Source: Eggerthellaceae bacterium
Lineage (GTDB): Bacteria > Actinomycetota > Coriobacteriia > Coriobacteriales > Eggerthellaceae
Direction of reading: 5' to 3'
Length of the DNA stretch: 45,799 bases
Assembly: GCA_017434045.1 (NCBI GenBank)
Contig: JAFRGA010000019.1
Location: 1-45,799 of the forward strand
Below are positions 32,459-40,297 of this stretch, piece by piece. The notes beneath the pieces are model-generated. The model was not told the DNA's origin. It was given only the letters and a program-made list of their open reading frames with translations, and searched no databases. The position numbers were made by a program, and so were the translations under genes. The first letter of the stretch is position 1, and each line of letters begins with the position of its first letter.

Positions 32459-33847
32459 ATGGCGAAGAAGAACGTGCCCTACGATCAGAAATACTACGAT
32501 CTCGAAGTCGAGACGATGCCGCGCGAGCAGTTGGAAGAGCTGCAGCTCGAGCGCCTGAAGGACGAGCTGCTGTGGTCGTACGAGAACAGCCCGTACTACA
32601 AGCGCGCATGGGACGAGGCGGGCGTCGACCCGCACATCGAATCCCTGAAGGATCTCGAGAAGTTCCCGTTCATCAACAAGCAGACCGAGCGTGATTGCCA
32701 GGGTATCGGCAGCTTCTTCGGCGAGCTGTGCTGCGTGCCGGAAGACGATGTCGTCTACATGGCCACCAGCTCGGGCTCCACGGGCGTTCCCACGATGTCG
32801 CCGTTCTCACAGCACGATTTCGACGAGTTCATGCACGCCGAGGCGCGCCTGTTCTGGCAGACCGGCATGCGTCCCAACGACCGCTACCTGCACGGCATGA
32901 ACTTCGCCCTCTACGTCGGCGGCCCGTGCGTCATCGGCGCGCAAGAGCTCGGCGCGCTCGGCATTTGGGTGGGTGCCGTTCCCAGCGATCGCCTGCTGTG
33001 GGCCATGAAGCACTATCAGCCGACGCACTTCTGGTCTTCGCCGTCTTATGCCTGGCTGCTCGGCCAGAAGGCAATCGAGAAGGGCTACGACCCGAAGGTC
33101 GACTTCGCAAACCTGCGCACCATTATCATCTCGGGCGAGCCGGGCGGCTCCATCGAGACCACGCGCAAGGCCATCGAGGACATCTGGGGCGCGAGCGTCT
33201 ATGACTTCTTCGGCCTGTCCGACATCTACGGCGCCTGCGCAGGCATGTGCGAATACAAGGACGGCCTGCACATCATCGAGGACCAGATTCTGGTTGAGAT
33301 CGTTGACCCGGTTACCGGCGAAGTGCTGCCCGATGGCGAGAAGGGCGAACTCGTATACACGACGCTGACCAAGCGCTCCCGTCCGATGATCCGCTTCGCA
33401 ACGGGCGACATCGGCTGGGTGAATCGCGATAAATGTCAGTGCGGCCGCACTCACACGCGCATTTACATCTCGGGCCGCAAGGACGAGATGTTCATCGTGA
33501 ACGCCGTTAACGTGTTCCCGAGCGACATCGAGTACATCGTACGTCGCGACAAGGGCCTGTCCGGCGAATACCGCATCCGCGCCTACGACGAGAACCACAC
33601 CACGAAGTACGAGGTCTCGGTCGAGCGCGTGTTCGGTTCCGACGAGCCGTTCGACCAGATTGCAGCCCGCGTGGAAAACGAGCTCAAGACCCATACGGGC
33701 GTGCGTCCCGCGCGCGTTATCGTGTTCGACACCGACAAGCTGGGAGCATCTGGCGAGCACAAGGTCAAGCGCTTCATCGACGAGCGCACCTCCACCGCCG
33801 AGGCTGTCGAGGTCTTGCACGAGGCGCAGGAGCATGCGAAGAAATAG
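32459..33847 (+). CDS. Phenylacetate-CoA-ligase-like AMP-forming enzyme (PaaK family)
   Basis: 462 residues from ATG 32459 (AAGGAGG upstream). PaaK-type adenylate-forming fold: ATP/AMP loop 'YMATSSGSTGVPT' (P-loop-like), 'FFGLSDIYGACAGMC' at the A5 position, 'GELVYTTLTKRSRPMIRFATGDIG' (A7), a zinc-type 'KCQCGRTHTRIYISGRKDEM', and C-terminal 'RVENELKTHTGVRPARVIVF...GEHKVKRFID' with the final catalytic Lys. It should activate an aromatic or other carboxylate to a CoA thioester through an acyl-AMP. No other phenylacetate or benzoate genes are next to it, so the substrate is open. Divergent LysR and a downstream LysR-effector-domain protein suggest substrate-responsive expression. Confidence 0.88.
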   Translation: MAKKNVPYDQKYYDLEVETMPREQLEELQLERLKDELLWSYENSPYYKRAWDEAGVDPHIESLKDLEKFPFINKQTERDCQGIGSFFGELCCVPEDDVVYMATSSGSTGVPTMSPFSQHDFDEFMHAEARLFWQTGMRPNDRYLHGMNFALYVGGPCVIGAQELGALGIWVGAVPSDRLLWAMKHYQPTHFWSSPSYAWLLGQKAIEKGYDPKVDFANLRTIIISGEPGGSIETTRKAIEDIWGASVYDFFGLSDIYGACAGMCEYKDGLHIIEDQILVEIVDPVTGEVLPDGEKGELVYTTLTKRSRPMIRFATGDIGWVNRDKCQCGRTHTRIYISGRKDEMFIVNAVNVFPSDIEYIVRRDKGLSGEYRIRAYDENHTTKYEVSVERVFGSDEPFDQIAARVENELKTHTGVRPARVIVFDTDKLGASGEHKVKRFIDERTSTAEAVEVLHEAQEHAKK

Positions 33848-33992
33848 CGGTTCCGCCCACCCGAGGGCGGATGGCGCTACCGATGCCACCCGAGCTTGCC
33901 GGGAACGCTCCTGCTGATTCTTGTCGGACCAGCGATATTGGCTGATTATATAAAGAGGGCAACCCCTTTACGGCTCTTCGAAAGGAACTACT

Positions 33993-34643
33993 ATGACGCA
34001 ATTTGCAGTATCTGGTCAGCACTACCTGTTCAACGTGCAGACCTTCGCCAGCATCGTGCTTTCGAACGGCGGCGAGGAATACGATTACGCCTTCCGCGAC
34101 CGCACGACGCGGGACGTGATCGAGGACGTGGCAAGTGGTGCGAGCGAGCTAGGCGTGCTCGTGGAAACCACCCAGACCGCCGACGACCTCGAGGCCGCGT
34201 TCGCCGAGGTGGGTTTGGAGTTCGTCGAGCTCATCCAGTCCACGCCGCGCGTGGCCATGCCGGCAACGCATCCGCTCGTAAACGCCACGAGCATCGAGCT
34301 AGAGCAATTGGACGACTACCCCTACATCTATTTCGAACAGGAAGGTGACGCGCCGTCGTTCTTCGCCGAGGAGGCATTGGCGGACGAAACACGCCGCAAG
34401 AGCATCGCCTGCACCGACCGCGCGTCGCTTTCGGAGCTCATCGTGGCCCTGAACGGCTATACCATCACCAGCGGCATTCTCGTCGGCATCTCCGATGGGA
34501 AAGGCCTCGCCACCGTCGCGCTCGACACCGATGTGAAGCTGCATCTGGGCTATGTCCAGAAGAAGGGTGCCGAGCTCAGCGAGACCGCGCAGAAGTTCGT
34601 GGCCAAGCTCGAGACCAATTTGAAGCGTTACGCGAAGTTCTAA
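33993..34643 (+). CDS. Stand-alone LysR-type effector-binding domain (no HTH)
   Basis: 216 residues from ATG 33993 (AAAGGA upstream). The whole protein aligns to the effector domain of the neighbouring LysR regulator: 'SGQHYLFNVQTFASI' with 'STQHYYFSLQAFINV', 'YDYAFRDRTTRDVIEDV' with 'YDFILRECATGQIIDDV', 'HPLVNATSIELEQLDDYPYIYFEQ' with 'HPLASQSIVKLEDLAPYPRYSFEQ', and 'LNGYTITSGILVG' with 'FNGYTISTGVLSS'. An in-frame TAA (33951-33953) excludes an N-terminal HTH. The gene lies 145 bases after the ligase stop and ends at a strong terminator. It could buffer the effector, form mixed oligomers with the LysR protein, or be a decayed paralogue. The intact frame and good ribosome site argue for a functional gene. 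Confidence 0.85.
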   Translation: MTQFAVSGQHYLFNVQTFASIVLSNGGEEYDYAFRDRTTRDVIEDVASGASELGVLVETTQTADDLEAAFAEVGLEFVELIQSTPRVAMPATHPLVNATSIELEQLDDYPYIYFEQEGDAPSFFAEEALADETRRKSIACTDRASLSELIVALNGYTITSGILVGISDGKGLATVALDTDVKLHLGYVQKKGAELSETAQKFVAKLETNLKRYAKF

Positions 34644-34702
34644 AGCATTATTAGTTGTATAACGGGCTGGCTATTAACGGCCGGCTCCTGGATAACCATT
34701 CT

Positions 34703-34742
34703 GGATGGCCAGCTACGGGACGACTGGCCATCCATTTTTTTG
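34703..34742 (+). terminator. Rho-independent terminator
   Basis: GGATGGCCAG (34703-34712) pairs perfectly with CTGGCCATCC (34724-34733), followed by A and seven T. It ends the ligase and effector-domain transcription unit. Confidence 0.9.
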
Positions 34743-35054
34743 GAAAAGCTGATTAAGTGTCACAAAACTGGGTTTTTACAAACCGCTAATGAACGAACGG
34801 GAATATGCAAGGCTGTGAACAGGTATATTAAAAATTGTCTTTTTCGACTGATTGAGAAGTAGTGCAATTTGAATGCAAAATGCCTGATGCTCAAAGTAAA
34901 TTTTCTGCAAAAACCCGATTTTGTGCCATAAGTTCAGGGTTCAGGGAATGAGCCAGAAAGGGAATCCCAAACTCAACAAGACCGACAACGAGTTTCGTTG
35001 AGTTTGGGATTGCTTCGAGGCCTTAATCAATTCGAGCGGTAGCCCGCCCTATCG
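34743..35054. other. AT-rich intergenic stretch with a 15-bp inverted repeat
   Basis: Bases 34743-34925 are much richer in A and T than the rest of the window and contain no convincing gene. AATCCCAAACTCAAC (34963-34977) and its perfect complement (34997-35011) flank a 19-base loop next to the end of the exonuclease gene and may terminate it. Confidence 0.5.
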
Positions 35055-36026
35055 CTATTTCAGCAGGTTGCGCAGCTTGAGCTCGGCGATGAGCGTGCGG
35101 AACATAAGGTCGGTGTCGTCCAAGCCCAGATGACGTTCGGCTTCGTCGGGGGCGAGGACACCGCGGCGCTGTGCCCAGGCCTCCAAGCTCGCGGGCTTTG
35201 CCTCCCACGACATGAAGCGCACGTCGGGGTCGAGTGCACGGCAGATGTCGCGCGTGTCGATGGGCACGATCTTGCCGGCTTTGCGTGCTTCGGCGTATCC
35301 GGGCAAGTGCAGCATGAGCCAGCTGTCCTCGAATGCGGCGTTATGGGCCATGAACGGATGCGATTTCAGGACCTTCAGCAGCTTCTTCTGGAGGTCCTTG
35401 TCCTCTCGGAACGGTTTCTTGTCAGCCACATCGGACCAGGTGATCTTGTGGATCTCGGAAAGGGGCACGCCTGTTTCGGCGTACTGGTCTGGAATCCCGC
35501 AGAACACGGAGTTCGGGTCTTGGGGTTCTGCGCCCTCGACGAGCTCCATGACTTCCCAGCCGACGTTGACGATGTATCCGCGATCGGGGCTTGTGGAGGT
35601 CGTCTCGATGTCGATGCCCACGAACTTGCCCTTTGCAGGCTTGCTCCCATAGAGCACGCCCTTCGTGGCGTTCAGCCCCTCGACCTCTTTGGCCACCTTC
35701 TCCACGCTGCGATGCTGCAACGCGGCCACCCCGCGCAGGATGTCATCGTCGGACAGGTGGTTCGCAAGGTTGCGGCTGCGGTCAGCTTGCACGCTTTCGG
35801 GCCCCATCATGTCGCAAAGGGCGCGATTGCGGTCGGCGAGGTCGATGACGAGGTCGAAGCCGAAACTCGGGCTCGGGTTTTCGAAAAACTCAGCGATAAG
35901 CAGGTGAAGGGCCTCTTCGTTTGCAGAGCGTTCGCCCAGCAGGAAATCCTCGTCTGCCCCAAACAGGAATTCGGGCATGAAGATCGTGCTGGCGTGGCTT
36001 ATAGCATCACCAAGGTTCATCGACAT
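35055..36026 (-). CDS. DnaQ-like 3'-5' exonuclease-domain protein
   Basis: 323 residues. The C-terminal half (about 135-320) is a DEDDh exonuclease: Exo I 'FVGIDIETTSTSPD' (D-x-E), Exo II 'HPFMAHNAAFEDSWLM', and Exo III 'HLGLDDTDLMFRTL' with the His and Asp. The N-terminal 130 residues, 'FFENPSPSFGFDLVIDLADRNRALCDMMGPE...', are helical and acidic, without a family I can name. Similar stand-alone DnaQ domains degrade single-stranded nucleic acid ends or act in RNA turnover; this one's substrate is not known. No proofreading polymerase gene is nearby. ATG 36026 has AAGGAT upstream. Confidence 0.82.
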   Translation of the reverse strand: MSMNLGDAISHASTIFMPEFLFGADEDFLLGERSANEEALHLLIAEFFENPSPSFGFDLVIDLADRNRALCDMMGPESVQADRSRNLANHLSDDDILRGVAALQHRSVEKVAKEVEGLNATKGVLYGSKPAKGKFVGIDIETTSTSPDRGYIVNVGWEVMELVEGAEPQDPNSVFCGIPDQYAETGVPLSEIHKITWSDVADKKPFREDKDLQKKLLKVLKSHPFMAHNAAFEDSWLMLHLPGYAEARKAGKIVPIDTRDICRALDPDVRFMSWEAKPASLEAWAQRRGVLAPDEAERHLGLDDTDLMFRTLIAELKLRNLLK

Positions 36027-36258
36027 CCTTATATCCTTTCATGTTGAGCGCGTGCCATGCCGACACTCAACGCAGCAATCAAAAAACGGCGCGATATCGT
36101 TATCGGTTGCGTCGTTGCCAAGGGCGGCTTGTTCGCCGCCGTTCGAAGGTGGGCGAAAAACAGCAAGGGCTAGTGTACCCGAACGGGTGCGGCGCTCTTC
36201 CGAATTACCGAGAAATGCAGAATTGGGGTGCTTGGGCGTTTGCGCGTAATCGTCGTCA

Positions 36259-36414
36259 TCGTCCAGCTTCGTCTTCCCGAAAGACCAATGCGCCGTCGTC
36301 GGCTCGAGGGCGCACAAACGCCATCTCGACATCAAACACGTGGGGCGCAATCTCGTGAAGCACGTCCTGCCTCCGTTCTCCCGCTCGCAATGGCAGTGCA
36401 AACAGCGGCGAGAG
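36259..36414 (-). other. 52-codon open extension in frame after the acetyltransferase stop
   Basis: Directly behind the TAG of the GNAT gene (36415-36417) the same frame runs on for 52 codons to a TGA (36256-36258). It reads like protein: 'LFALPLRAGERRQDVLHEI', 'HVFDVEMAFVRPRADDGALVFREDE'. No ATG start or ribosome site is seen. It may be the tail of another gene, a read-through extension, or a fragment. The remainder of the gap (36027-36255) shows no other gene. Confidence 0.3.
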
Positions 36415-36942
36415 CTAGCGATCGATATTCTTCTCGAACTTGAATAGGCCGTCATCCTCTCCAGGATAATCCCCGCCCTCTTCGGGCGTGAAATGCGGGT
36501 CGGCGTGGCGGTCGTTGTAGTACTCGGTGATGGCAAAACCGCAGCGGTTTACATAGAAGTGGATGTTCCGCTTTTCGTGATAGGGGGTAACGAGCTCCCA
36601 ATGTGTGGCACGTGGGTAGCGCGCTTCAATTGCTTGCCAAGCTGCATATCCGTAATGACCATTCTGCTTGTTGGTGTCGATGAAGATGAAGTCCAGCATC
36701 ATCTGCTCGCCGTCGCCAGTGACAATTGCCCCGCCGACGGGTTCGCCGTCGCACATGACCTGCAGTGCCTCAGCGCCCTGCGCGGCTAGCGATTCGTCGA
36801 TATCGCGTTCGGGTGGAATGACTTCGGGAAAGTCGGGAAACGCCTCGTGCGCAGCTTGAGTGAAAGCATCTTGTAACCGACATTTGAACTCGGGCATTTC
36901 GCTTGAATCCACAGGCTTGAGGGTGACATTTGGAGAGGTCAT
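36415..36942 (-). CDS. GNAT-family N-acetyltransferase
   Basis: 175 residues with a GNAT core: beta4/beta5 region 'LQVMCDGEPVGGAIVTGDGEQMMLDFIFIDTNKQNGHYGYAAWQAIEARYPRATHWELVTPYHEKRNIHFYVNRCGF', where 'NGHYGYAAW' stands at the acetyl-CoA pyrophosphate loop (usual R/Q-x-x-G-x-G/A) and 'NIHFYVNRCGF' at motif B (N-x-x-x-x-x-x-Y-x-x-x-G-F). It likely transfers acetyl from acetyl-CoA to a small-molecule or protein amine; the substrate is unknown. AAGGAT lies upstream of ATG 36942. The C-terminus is acidic and Gly-rich. Confidence 0.85.
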   Translation of the reverse strand: MTSPNVTLKPVDSSEMPEFKCRLQDAFTQAAHEAFPDFPEVIPPERDIDESLAAQGAEALQVMCDGEPVGGAIVTGDGEQMMLDFIFIDTNKQNGHYGYAAWQAIEARYPRATHWELVTPYHEKRNIHFYVNRCGFAITEYYNDRHADPHFTPEEGGDYPGEDDGLFKFEKNIDR

Positions 36943-37446
36943 GAGGATATCCTTCCTGATGCGCGGCCTCCTGTTTTAGCGGTCGTATTAAGTCGTTTCC
37001 GTTGTCATGGGCTTTACTGGCTTTATGCTGAAAACGCGGCTAATCCGTTTGGTTTTACGGGCAGATTATACAGCGTCAATAAAAGCCTGTCTGACGGGGT
37101 GTTGTGATGTGAGCCCCCAGCCGGGGCTTCTGGGTGGCGATTATTGCGGCTTGTGTAAAACCACTTAGTTGTGGCGCTATAGAATGGATTTACCTTGAAC
37201 TAAGGCCTTGAACGAAGATATGTAAAGTAATGGTTTAGCCAGCCATCATCTCGCCAGTCATCACTTTATATGCCCTCGATAGAGACGCGTTTCCGTGCAA
37301 AGGCTAACTAAGCGTCGGTCGAATCGAGAATCTCGGGCACTATTCAGATTGTTCGTTACCGAGGAGCTATAAGGCGTTGATTGTGCGCGAGGGTTGAGCC
37401 TCACCAGCAATATGAGTTATCATATGACAATTGAGTAGCTAATGAA
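36943..37446. other. 500-base intergenic region
   Basis: No coding frame is convincing. It contains a short hairpin AGCCCC-CAGCC-GGGGCT (37112-37128) and, at its right end, the promoter and operator of the NrfD-GntR-slipin cluster. Base composition is more AT-rich than in flanking genes. Confidence 0.5.
37394..37431 (+). promoter_or_regulatory. Promoter and operator of the NrfD-gntR-slipin cluster
   Basis: TTGAGC (37394-37399) and TATCAT (37418-37423) are 18 bases apart. The -10 is embedded in ATCATATGACAAT (37419-37431), part of the near-palindrome TTATCATATGACAA. The same 13-mer occurs in the promoter of the molybdoenzyme operon (40236-40248). The GntR protein of this cluster is the obvious candidate to bind it. 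Confidence 0.6.
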
Positions 37447-38439
37447 TTGCAAGAATCGGATGCGCCAAGCAAGTTGGGCGTATTGGCGGAGGTGTTGGTG
37501 TTCGGATCGCTGGTCATAGGATACCTATTCTGCGCGGGTGCAGGCGCGGGAGCATGTTGCGTGCTTTCGGTAATGGCGCTGTTCGTTCCGCGTGAGTCCG
37601 TGAGCGCCGTCCGCATCTCGTCAGGAAAGAACGACGCCCACGTTATGGCCGCGCCTTTGCATTACCGTCGCCTTTTCGCTCCAGCTTACACGGCAGCGTT
37701 TGGCGCACTTGCTCTCGGGGCGTTCATGCTCTTGCTCGACTTGGGACGCATGTCGTCGGCTCCACTCTTGGCGTTTTTGCCGACGCCGACATACATCACG
37801 TTCGGCTTTTGGGCGCTTGTGGTGTCGATTGTCCTGACAGGAGGGCTTGCGTGCGTGTGGGCGTTTCCGTCGGCGCATGTTCGGCTGCGTATTGTGCGTG
37901 CTGCAACATGGGCGGCGCTTGCAGCGGGCTTTGCAGTTGCTGTGTATACGGGATTGCTGCTATCGAGCATGCCTGCGGTTCCATTCTGGGCATCGCCTCT
38001 GCTGCCAGTTCTGTTTACGCTCTCGGCACTTTCGTGCGGAAGCGCGCTCATGCTCGTGAGTGCTGCCGTAAGCGGCTCGTTCGATGTGTTTACGAAGGCA
38101 ATCGGGCGCACCGTGTGGCTTGATGTCGCGGTGATGGTTTTCGAGGCGCTGGCGGCGGCGTTGCTTATTGCTTCGGCCGTCATCCATCCATACGCCGTCG
38201 CTGCTCAGAGCGCAAGCATGTTGTTGAGCGGACCGTTGCAGACGCTGTTCCTGCTAGGGTTCGGCGGCGTGGGCATTGCTGTTCCCTTGGTCTTGGAGTC
38301 GATTTCGGCGCTGGGCAGGGTGGGGCTTTCATCGATTGCGCTCACCGCGGCGTCGTGTGTGCTCGTTGGCGGTTTCATTTTGCGCTACTGCATCGTTGCA
38401 GTCGGTGCGCATCCGGAAGTTTGGGCGGTGGTTTCGTAA
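37447..38439 (+). CDS. NrfD-family membrane subunit without adjacent catalytic genes
   Basis: 330 residues from TTG 37447, the only suitable start after the in-frame stop at 37432; the leader is short and has no clear ribosome site. Eight or nine membrane helices. NrfD/PsrC signatures: 'VFGSLVIGYLFCAGAGAGACCVLSVMALF' (helix 1), 'FAPAYTAAFGALALGAFMLLLDLGR' and 'VAVYTGLLLSSMPAVPFWASPLLPVLFTLSALSCGSAL', the conserved Y-T-G-x-L-L and P-F-W-x-S-P motif. Such subunits exchange electrons with the quinone pool for periplasmic or cytoplasmic partners. It is encoded apart from the molybdoenzyme operon that has its own NrfD. Its stop is one base from the gntR start. Confidence 0.82.
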   Translation: MQESDAPSKLGVLAEVLVFGSLVIGYLFCAGAGAGACCVLSVMALFVPRESVSAVRISSGKNDAHVMAAPLHYRRLFAPAYTAAFGALALGAFMLLLDLGRMSSAPLLAFLPTPTYITFGFWALVVSIVLTGGLACVWAFPSAHVRLRIVRAATWAALAAGFAVAVYTGLLLSSMPAVPFWASPLLPVLFTLSALSCGSALMLVSAAVSGSFDVFTKAIGRTVWLDVAVMVFEALAAALLIASAVIHPYAVAAQSASMLLSGPLQTLFLLGFGGVGIAVPLVLESISALGRVGLSSIALTAASCVLVGGFILRYCIVAVGAHPEVWAVVS

Positions 38440-38440
38440 C

Positions 38441-38938
38441 ATGGTCAAGCAGGTAGAAAAGCAGTTCACGTTCGAAGTCGAAAAAGAAAGCGACGTGCCC
38501 TTGTGGGTGCAGCTCAAGAATCGCCTCGCCTACCTCATCACGAGCGGCTTCTATGAGCCGGGCGAACAGTTGCCCACCGTGCGCGCGCTCGCGTCAGACA
38601 TTTCCATCAACTACAACACGGTGAACAAGGCCTATCTGGCCTTGAAATCCGAAGGTTACATTGAGTCGACGAGAGGGCGCGGGGCGTTTGTGCGCGACCT
38701 CGACGTCGAAGTTGACGAGGAGCTGTCTGGCGAGATCGACACAATCCTTGGCGACTGCGTGGCAGCATGCCGTGAGTTGGGCATGTCGCTTGACGATGTG
38801 CGCACATGCATGGATGCCAAGGTTGCGCAGATCAAGCGTGAAGAAGGCATCGAAGATAACGCCGCGTCCGAAGGGCGCGGTCGCATCGTCACCATCGAGC
38901 TGGGCGGCAAGGCTCAGTACAAACGGGTCGGCGCATAA
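38441..38938 (+). CDS. GntR-family regulator, YtrA subfamily
   Basis: 165 residues from ATG 38441, one base after the NrfD stop, so translation is coupled. The winged HTH (about 15-85) reads 'VPLWVQLKNRLAYLITSGFYEPGEQLPTVRALASDISINYNTVNKAYLALKSEGYIESTRGRGAFV', the standard GntR fold. The short helical C-terminus (about 95-140) replaces the large effector domains of FadR or HutC types, which defines the YtrA group. YtrA-type proteins typically repress their own operon and nearby membrane-protein genes by binding palindromes at the promoter. The shared ATCATATGACAAT motif points to control of this cluster and of the molybdoenzyme operon. Confidence 0.9.
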   Translation: MVKQVEKQFTFEVEKESDVPLWVQLKNRLAYLITSGFYEPGEQLPTVRALASDISINYNTVNKAYLALKSEGYIESTRGRGAFVRDLDVEVDEELSGEIDTILGDCVAACRELGMSLDDVRTCMDAKVAQIKREEGIEDNAASEGRGRIVTIELGGKAQYKRVGA

Positions 38939-38980
38939 CGAAGGACAAGCCAGCATCAACTCGGTGAGAAAGGGCGAAAG

Positions 38981-39955
38981 ATGGCTTTGCGCGAAAAGCG
39001 GGACAAGTCCGAAACCGGTTCGACCGGCCGTACAAGCCGTTGGGCGTTCGTGCCTGACCAGGGCGTAGAGATTGTAGGCGAGCGCGCTTCATCTGCGGGG
39101 CTCATGCTGTTTACGGCTGTGGCGTTCCTGATAGTGTTCGGAGTGATGCTCGCGTGCTCGTGGCTGGCGTTCGGCAACCGTTTTGAGCTTGTGGGCGTAG
39201 TCGTCGCTGTTGTACTCGCGTCGCTCTTCGCGCTTTCTGTGCATGTGGCTGCGCAATGGGAAAAAGTCGTCGTACTGCGCCTGGGCAAATTCAACCGCGT
39301 TGCGGGACCGGGCTTGTTCTTCACGATACCCATTATCGAAAGCACAGCTATGCGCGTTGACGGCCGCGTGCGCGTTGCTATGTTCGGCGCGAACGAAACG
39401 CTGACGGCCGACTTGGTGCCGCTTGACGTCGACGCTGTGCTGTTCTGGATGGTGTGGGATGCGAAAGCTGCCTGTACCGAGGTCAGCGACTTCACGCGCG
39501 CCGTGCAACTTGCAGCTCAAACAGCCCTGCGCGACGCCATCGGGCGCGGCAGCGTGGCTGAAGTCGCCATCCGCCGCGAGCAGCTCGATCGAGAGCTCAA
39601 GCGCATACTCGAGGAGAAGGTGGGGCAGTGGGGTATCACGGTCCTGTCTGTCGAGGTACGCGACATCGTATTGCCCAAGGAGTTGCAGGACATCATGTCG
39701 CTCGAGGCCCAAGCCGAACAGCGCAAGAAAGCCCGTATCATCCTTATGGAGGCCGAGCAGGACATTTCCGAGATCCTGGGCGAGGCGGGCGAATCTTACG
39801 ACGAGAACGACGCGGCGCTTCGCCTGCGCGCCATGCACCTGCTCTACGAGAGCGTTCGCGAGACCGGTGGCACCGTTGTCGTGCCCAGCAGCTTCAGCGA
39901 AGGATTCGGCGACGTGTTGCCCGAGAGCCTGAAGGGCGCGGTCAGCGGAAAGTAA
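38981..39955 (+). CDS. Slipin/SPFH (stomatin-like) membrane protein
   Basis: 324 residues. A hydrophilic N-terminus is followed by two close membrane helices (about 40-85) and a band-7 domain: 'EKVVVLRLGKFNRVAGPGLFFTIPIIESTAMRVDGRV', 'VPLDVDAVLFWMVWDAKAAC', 'QTALRDAIGRGSVAEVAIRREQLDRELKRILEEKVGQWGITVLSVEVRDIVLPKELQDIMSLEAQAEQRKKARIILMEAEQ'. This is the slipin pattern. The C-terminus is helical and acidic, ending near 'LPESLKGAVSGK'. Stomatin-like proteins form large ring oligomers that organise membrane domains. It lies 42 bases after gntR and is probably co-transcribed. Gene order suggests a link with the NrfD protein, but this is inference. Confidence 0.9.
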   Translation: MALREKRDKSETGSTGRTSRWAFVPDQGVEIVGERASSAGLMLFTAVAFLIVFGVMLACSWLAFGNRFELVGVVVAVVLASLFALSVHVAAQWEKVVVLRLGKFNRVAGPGLFFTIPIIESTAMRVDGRVRVAMFGANETLTADLVPLDVDAVLFWMVWDAKAACTEVSDFTRAVQLAAQTALRDAIGRGSVAEVAIRREQLDRELKRILEEKVGQWGITVLSVEVRDIVLPKELQDIMSLEAQAEQRKKARIILMEAEQDISEILGEAGESYDENDAALRLRAMHLLYESVRETGGTVVVPSSFSEGFGDVLPESLKGAVSGK

Positions 39956-39961
39956 CTCGAA

Positions 39962-39993
39962 CGGGACAAGAGGGGATACTCCCTTTTGTCCCG
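39962..39993 (+). terminator. Terminator hairpin after the slipin gene
   Basis: CGGGACAA-G-AGGG pairs with CCCT-T-TTGTCCCG around GATACT, six bases after the slipin stop. A related hairpin (GGGACAAA...TTTGTCCC, 40125-40160) lies further down, suggesting a repeated hairpin type. There is no long T tract. Confidence 0.6.
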
Positions 39994-40191
39994 CGAAGTA
40001 CAAAAGAGTATTGCGAGAGACTCATCTAGAATGCAATTCCAGATGTATGCGGAATTCCCGTATGTCCGGTTTCTTGTCGAATCAGGCCCCAGCAAAGCGT
40101 AATTCCCATTCAGTGCCCACGGCTCGAAGGGACAAAAAGGAGTAGCCCCTTTGTCCCTCGTCCGAAATTCCATCGATTGTTCGCTTCGCGG

Positions 40192-40248
40192 ATTGTCATA
40201 GGATTTCTACAATTGTCATAGGATAAGTGTTGAATATCATATGACAAT
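40192..40248 (+). promoter_or_regulatory. Three-site operator array of the molybdoenzyme promoter
   Basis: ATTGTCATAGGAT occurs at 40192-40204 and again at 40212-40224, exactly 20 bp or two helical turns apart. ATCATATGACAAT, the inverted form with one change (ATTGTCATATGAT on the other strand), lies at 40236-40248 within the promoter spacer. The last is identical to 37419-37431 upstream of the GntR cluster. Confidence 0.7.
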
Positions 40249-40258
40249 CAGGTATAGT
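40230..40258 (+). promoter_or_regulatory. Sigma-70-type promoter of the molybdoenzyme operon
   Basis: TTGAAT (40230-40235), a 17-base spacer and TATAGT (40253-40258) give a good promoter; start near 40265. The operator fills most of the spacer, so a bound protein would block polymerase. A perfect 14-bp palindrome, GATTTAGCTAAATC (40268-40281), lies just after the start site. Confidence 0.65.
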
Positions 40259-40297
40259 GGCCGCAGAGATTTAGCTAAATCGATTTCTACCGGAATC

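Noticed and set aside
32807..33889. 360-codon minus-strand frame in the ligase region
   Set aside because: Shadow of the PaaK-like ligase gene, which carries catalytic motifs.
36039..36536. 165-codon minus-strand frame overlapping the GNAT gene
   Set aside because: Out of frame with the GNAT gene, Arg/Ser/Thr-rich composition and no family pattern.
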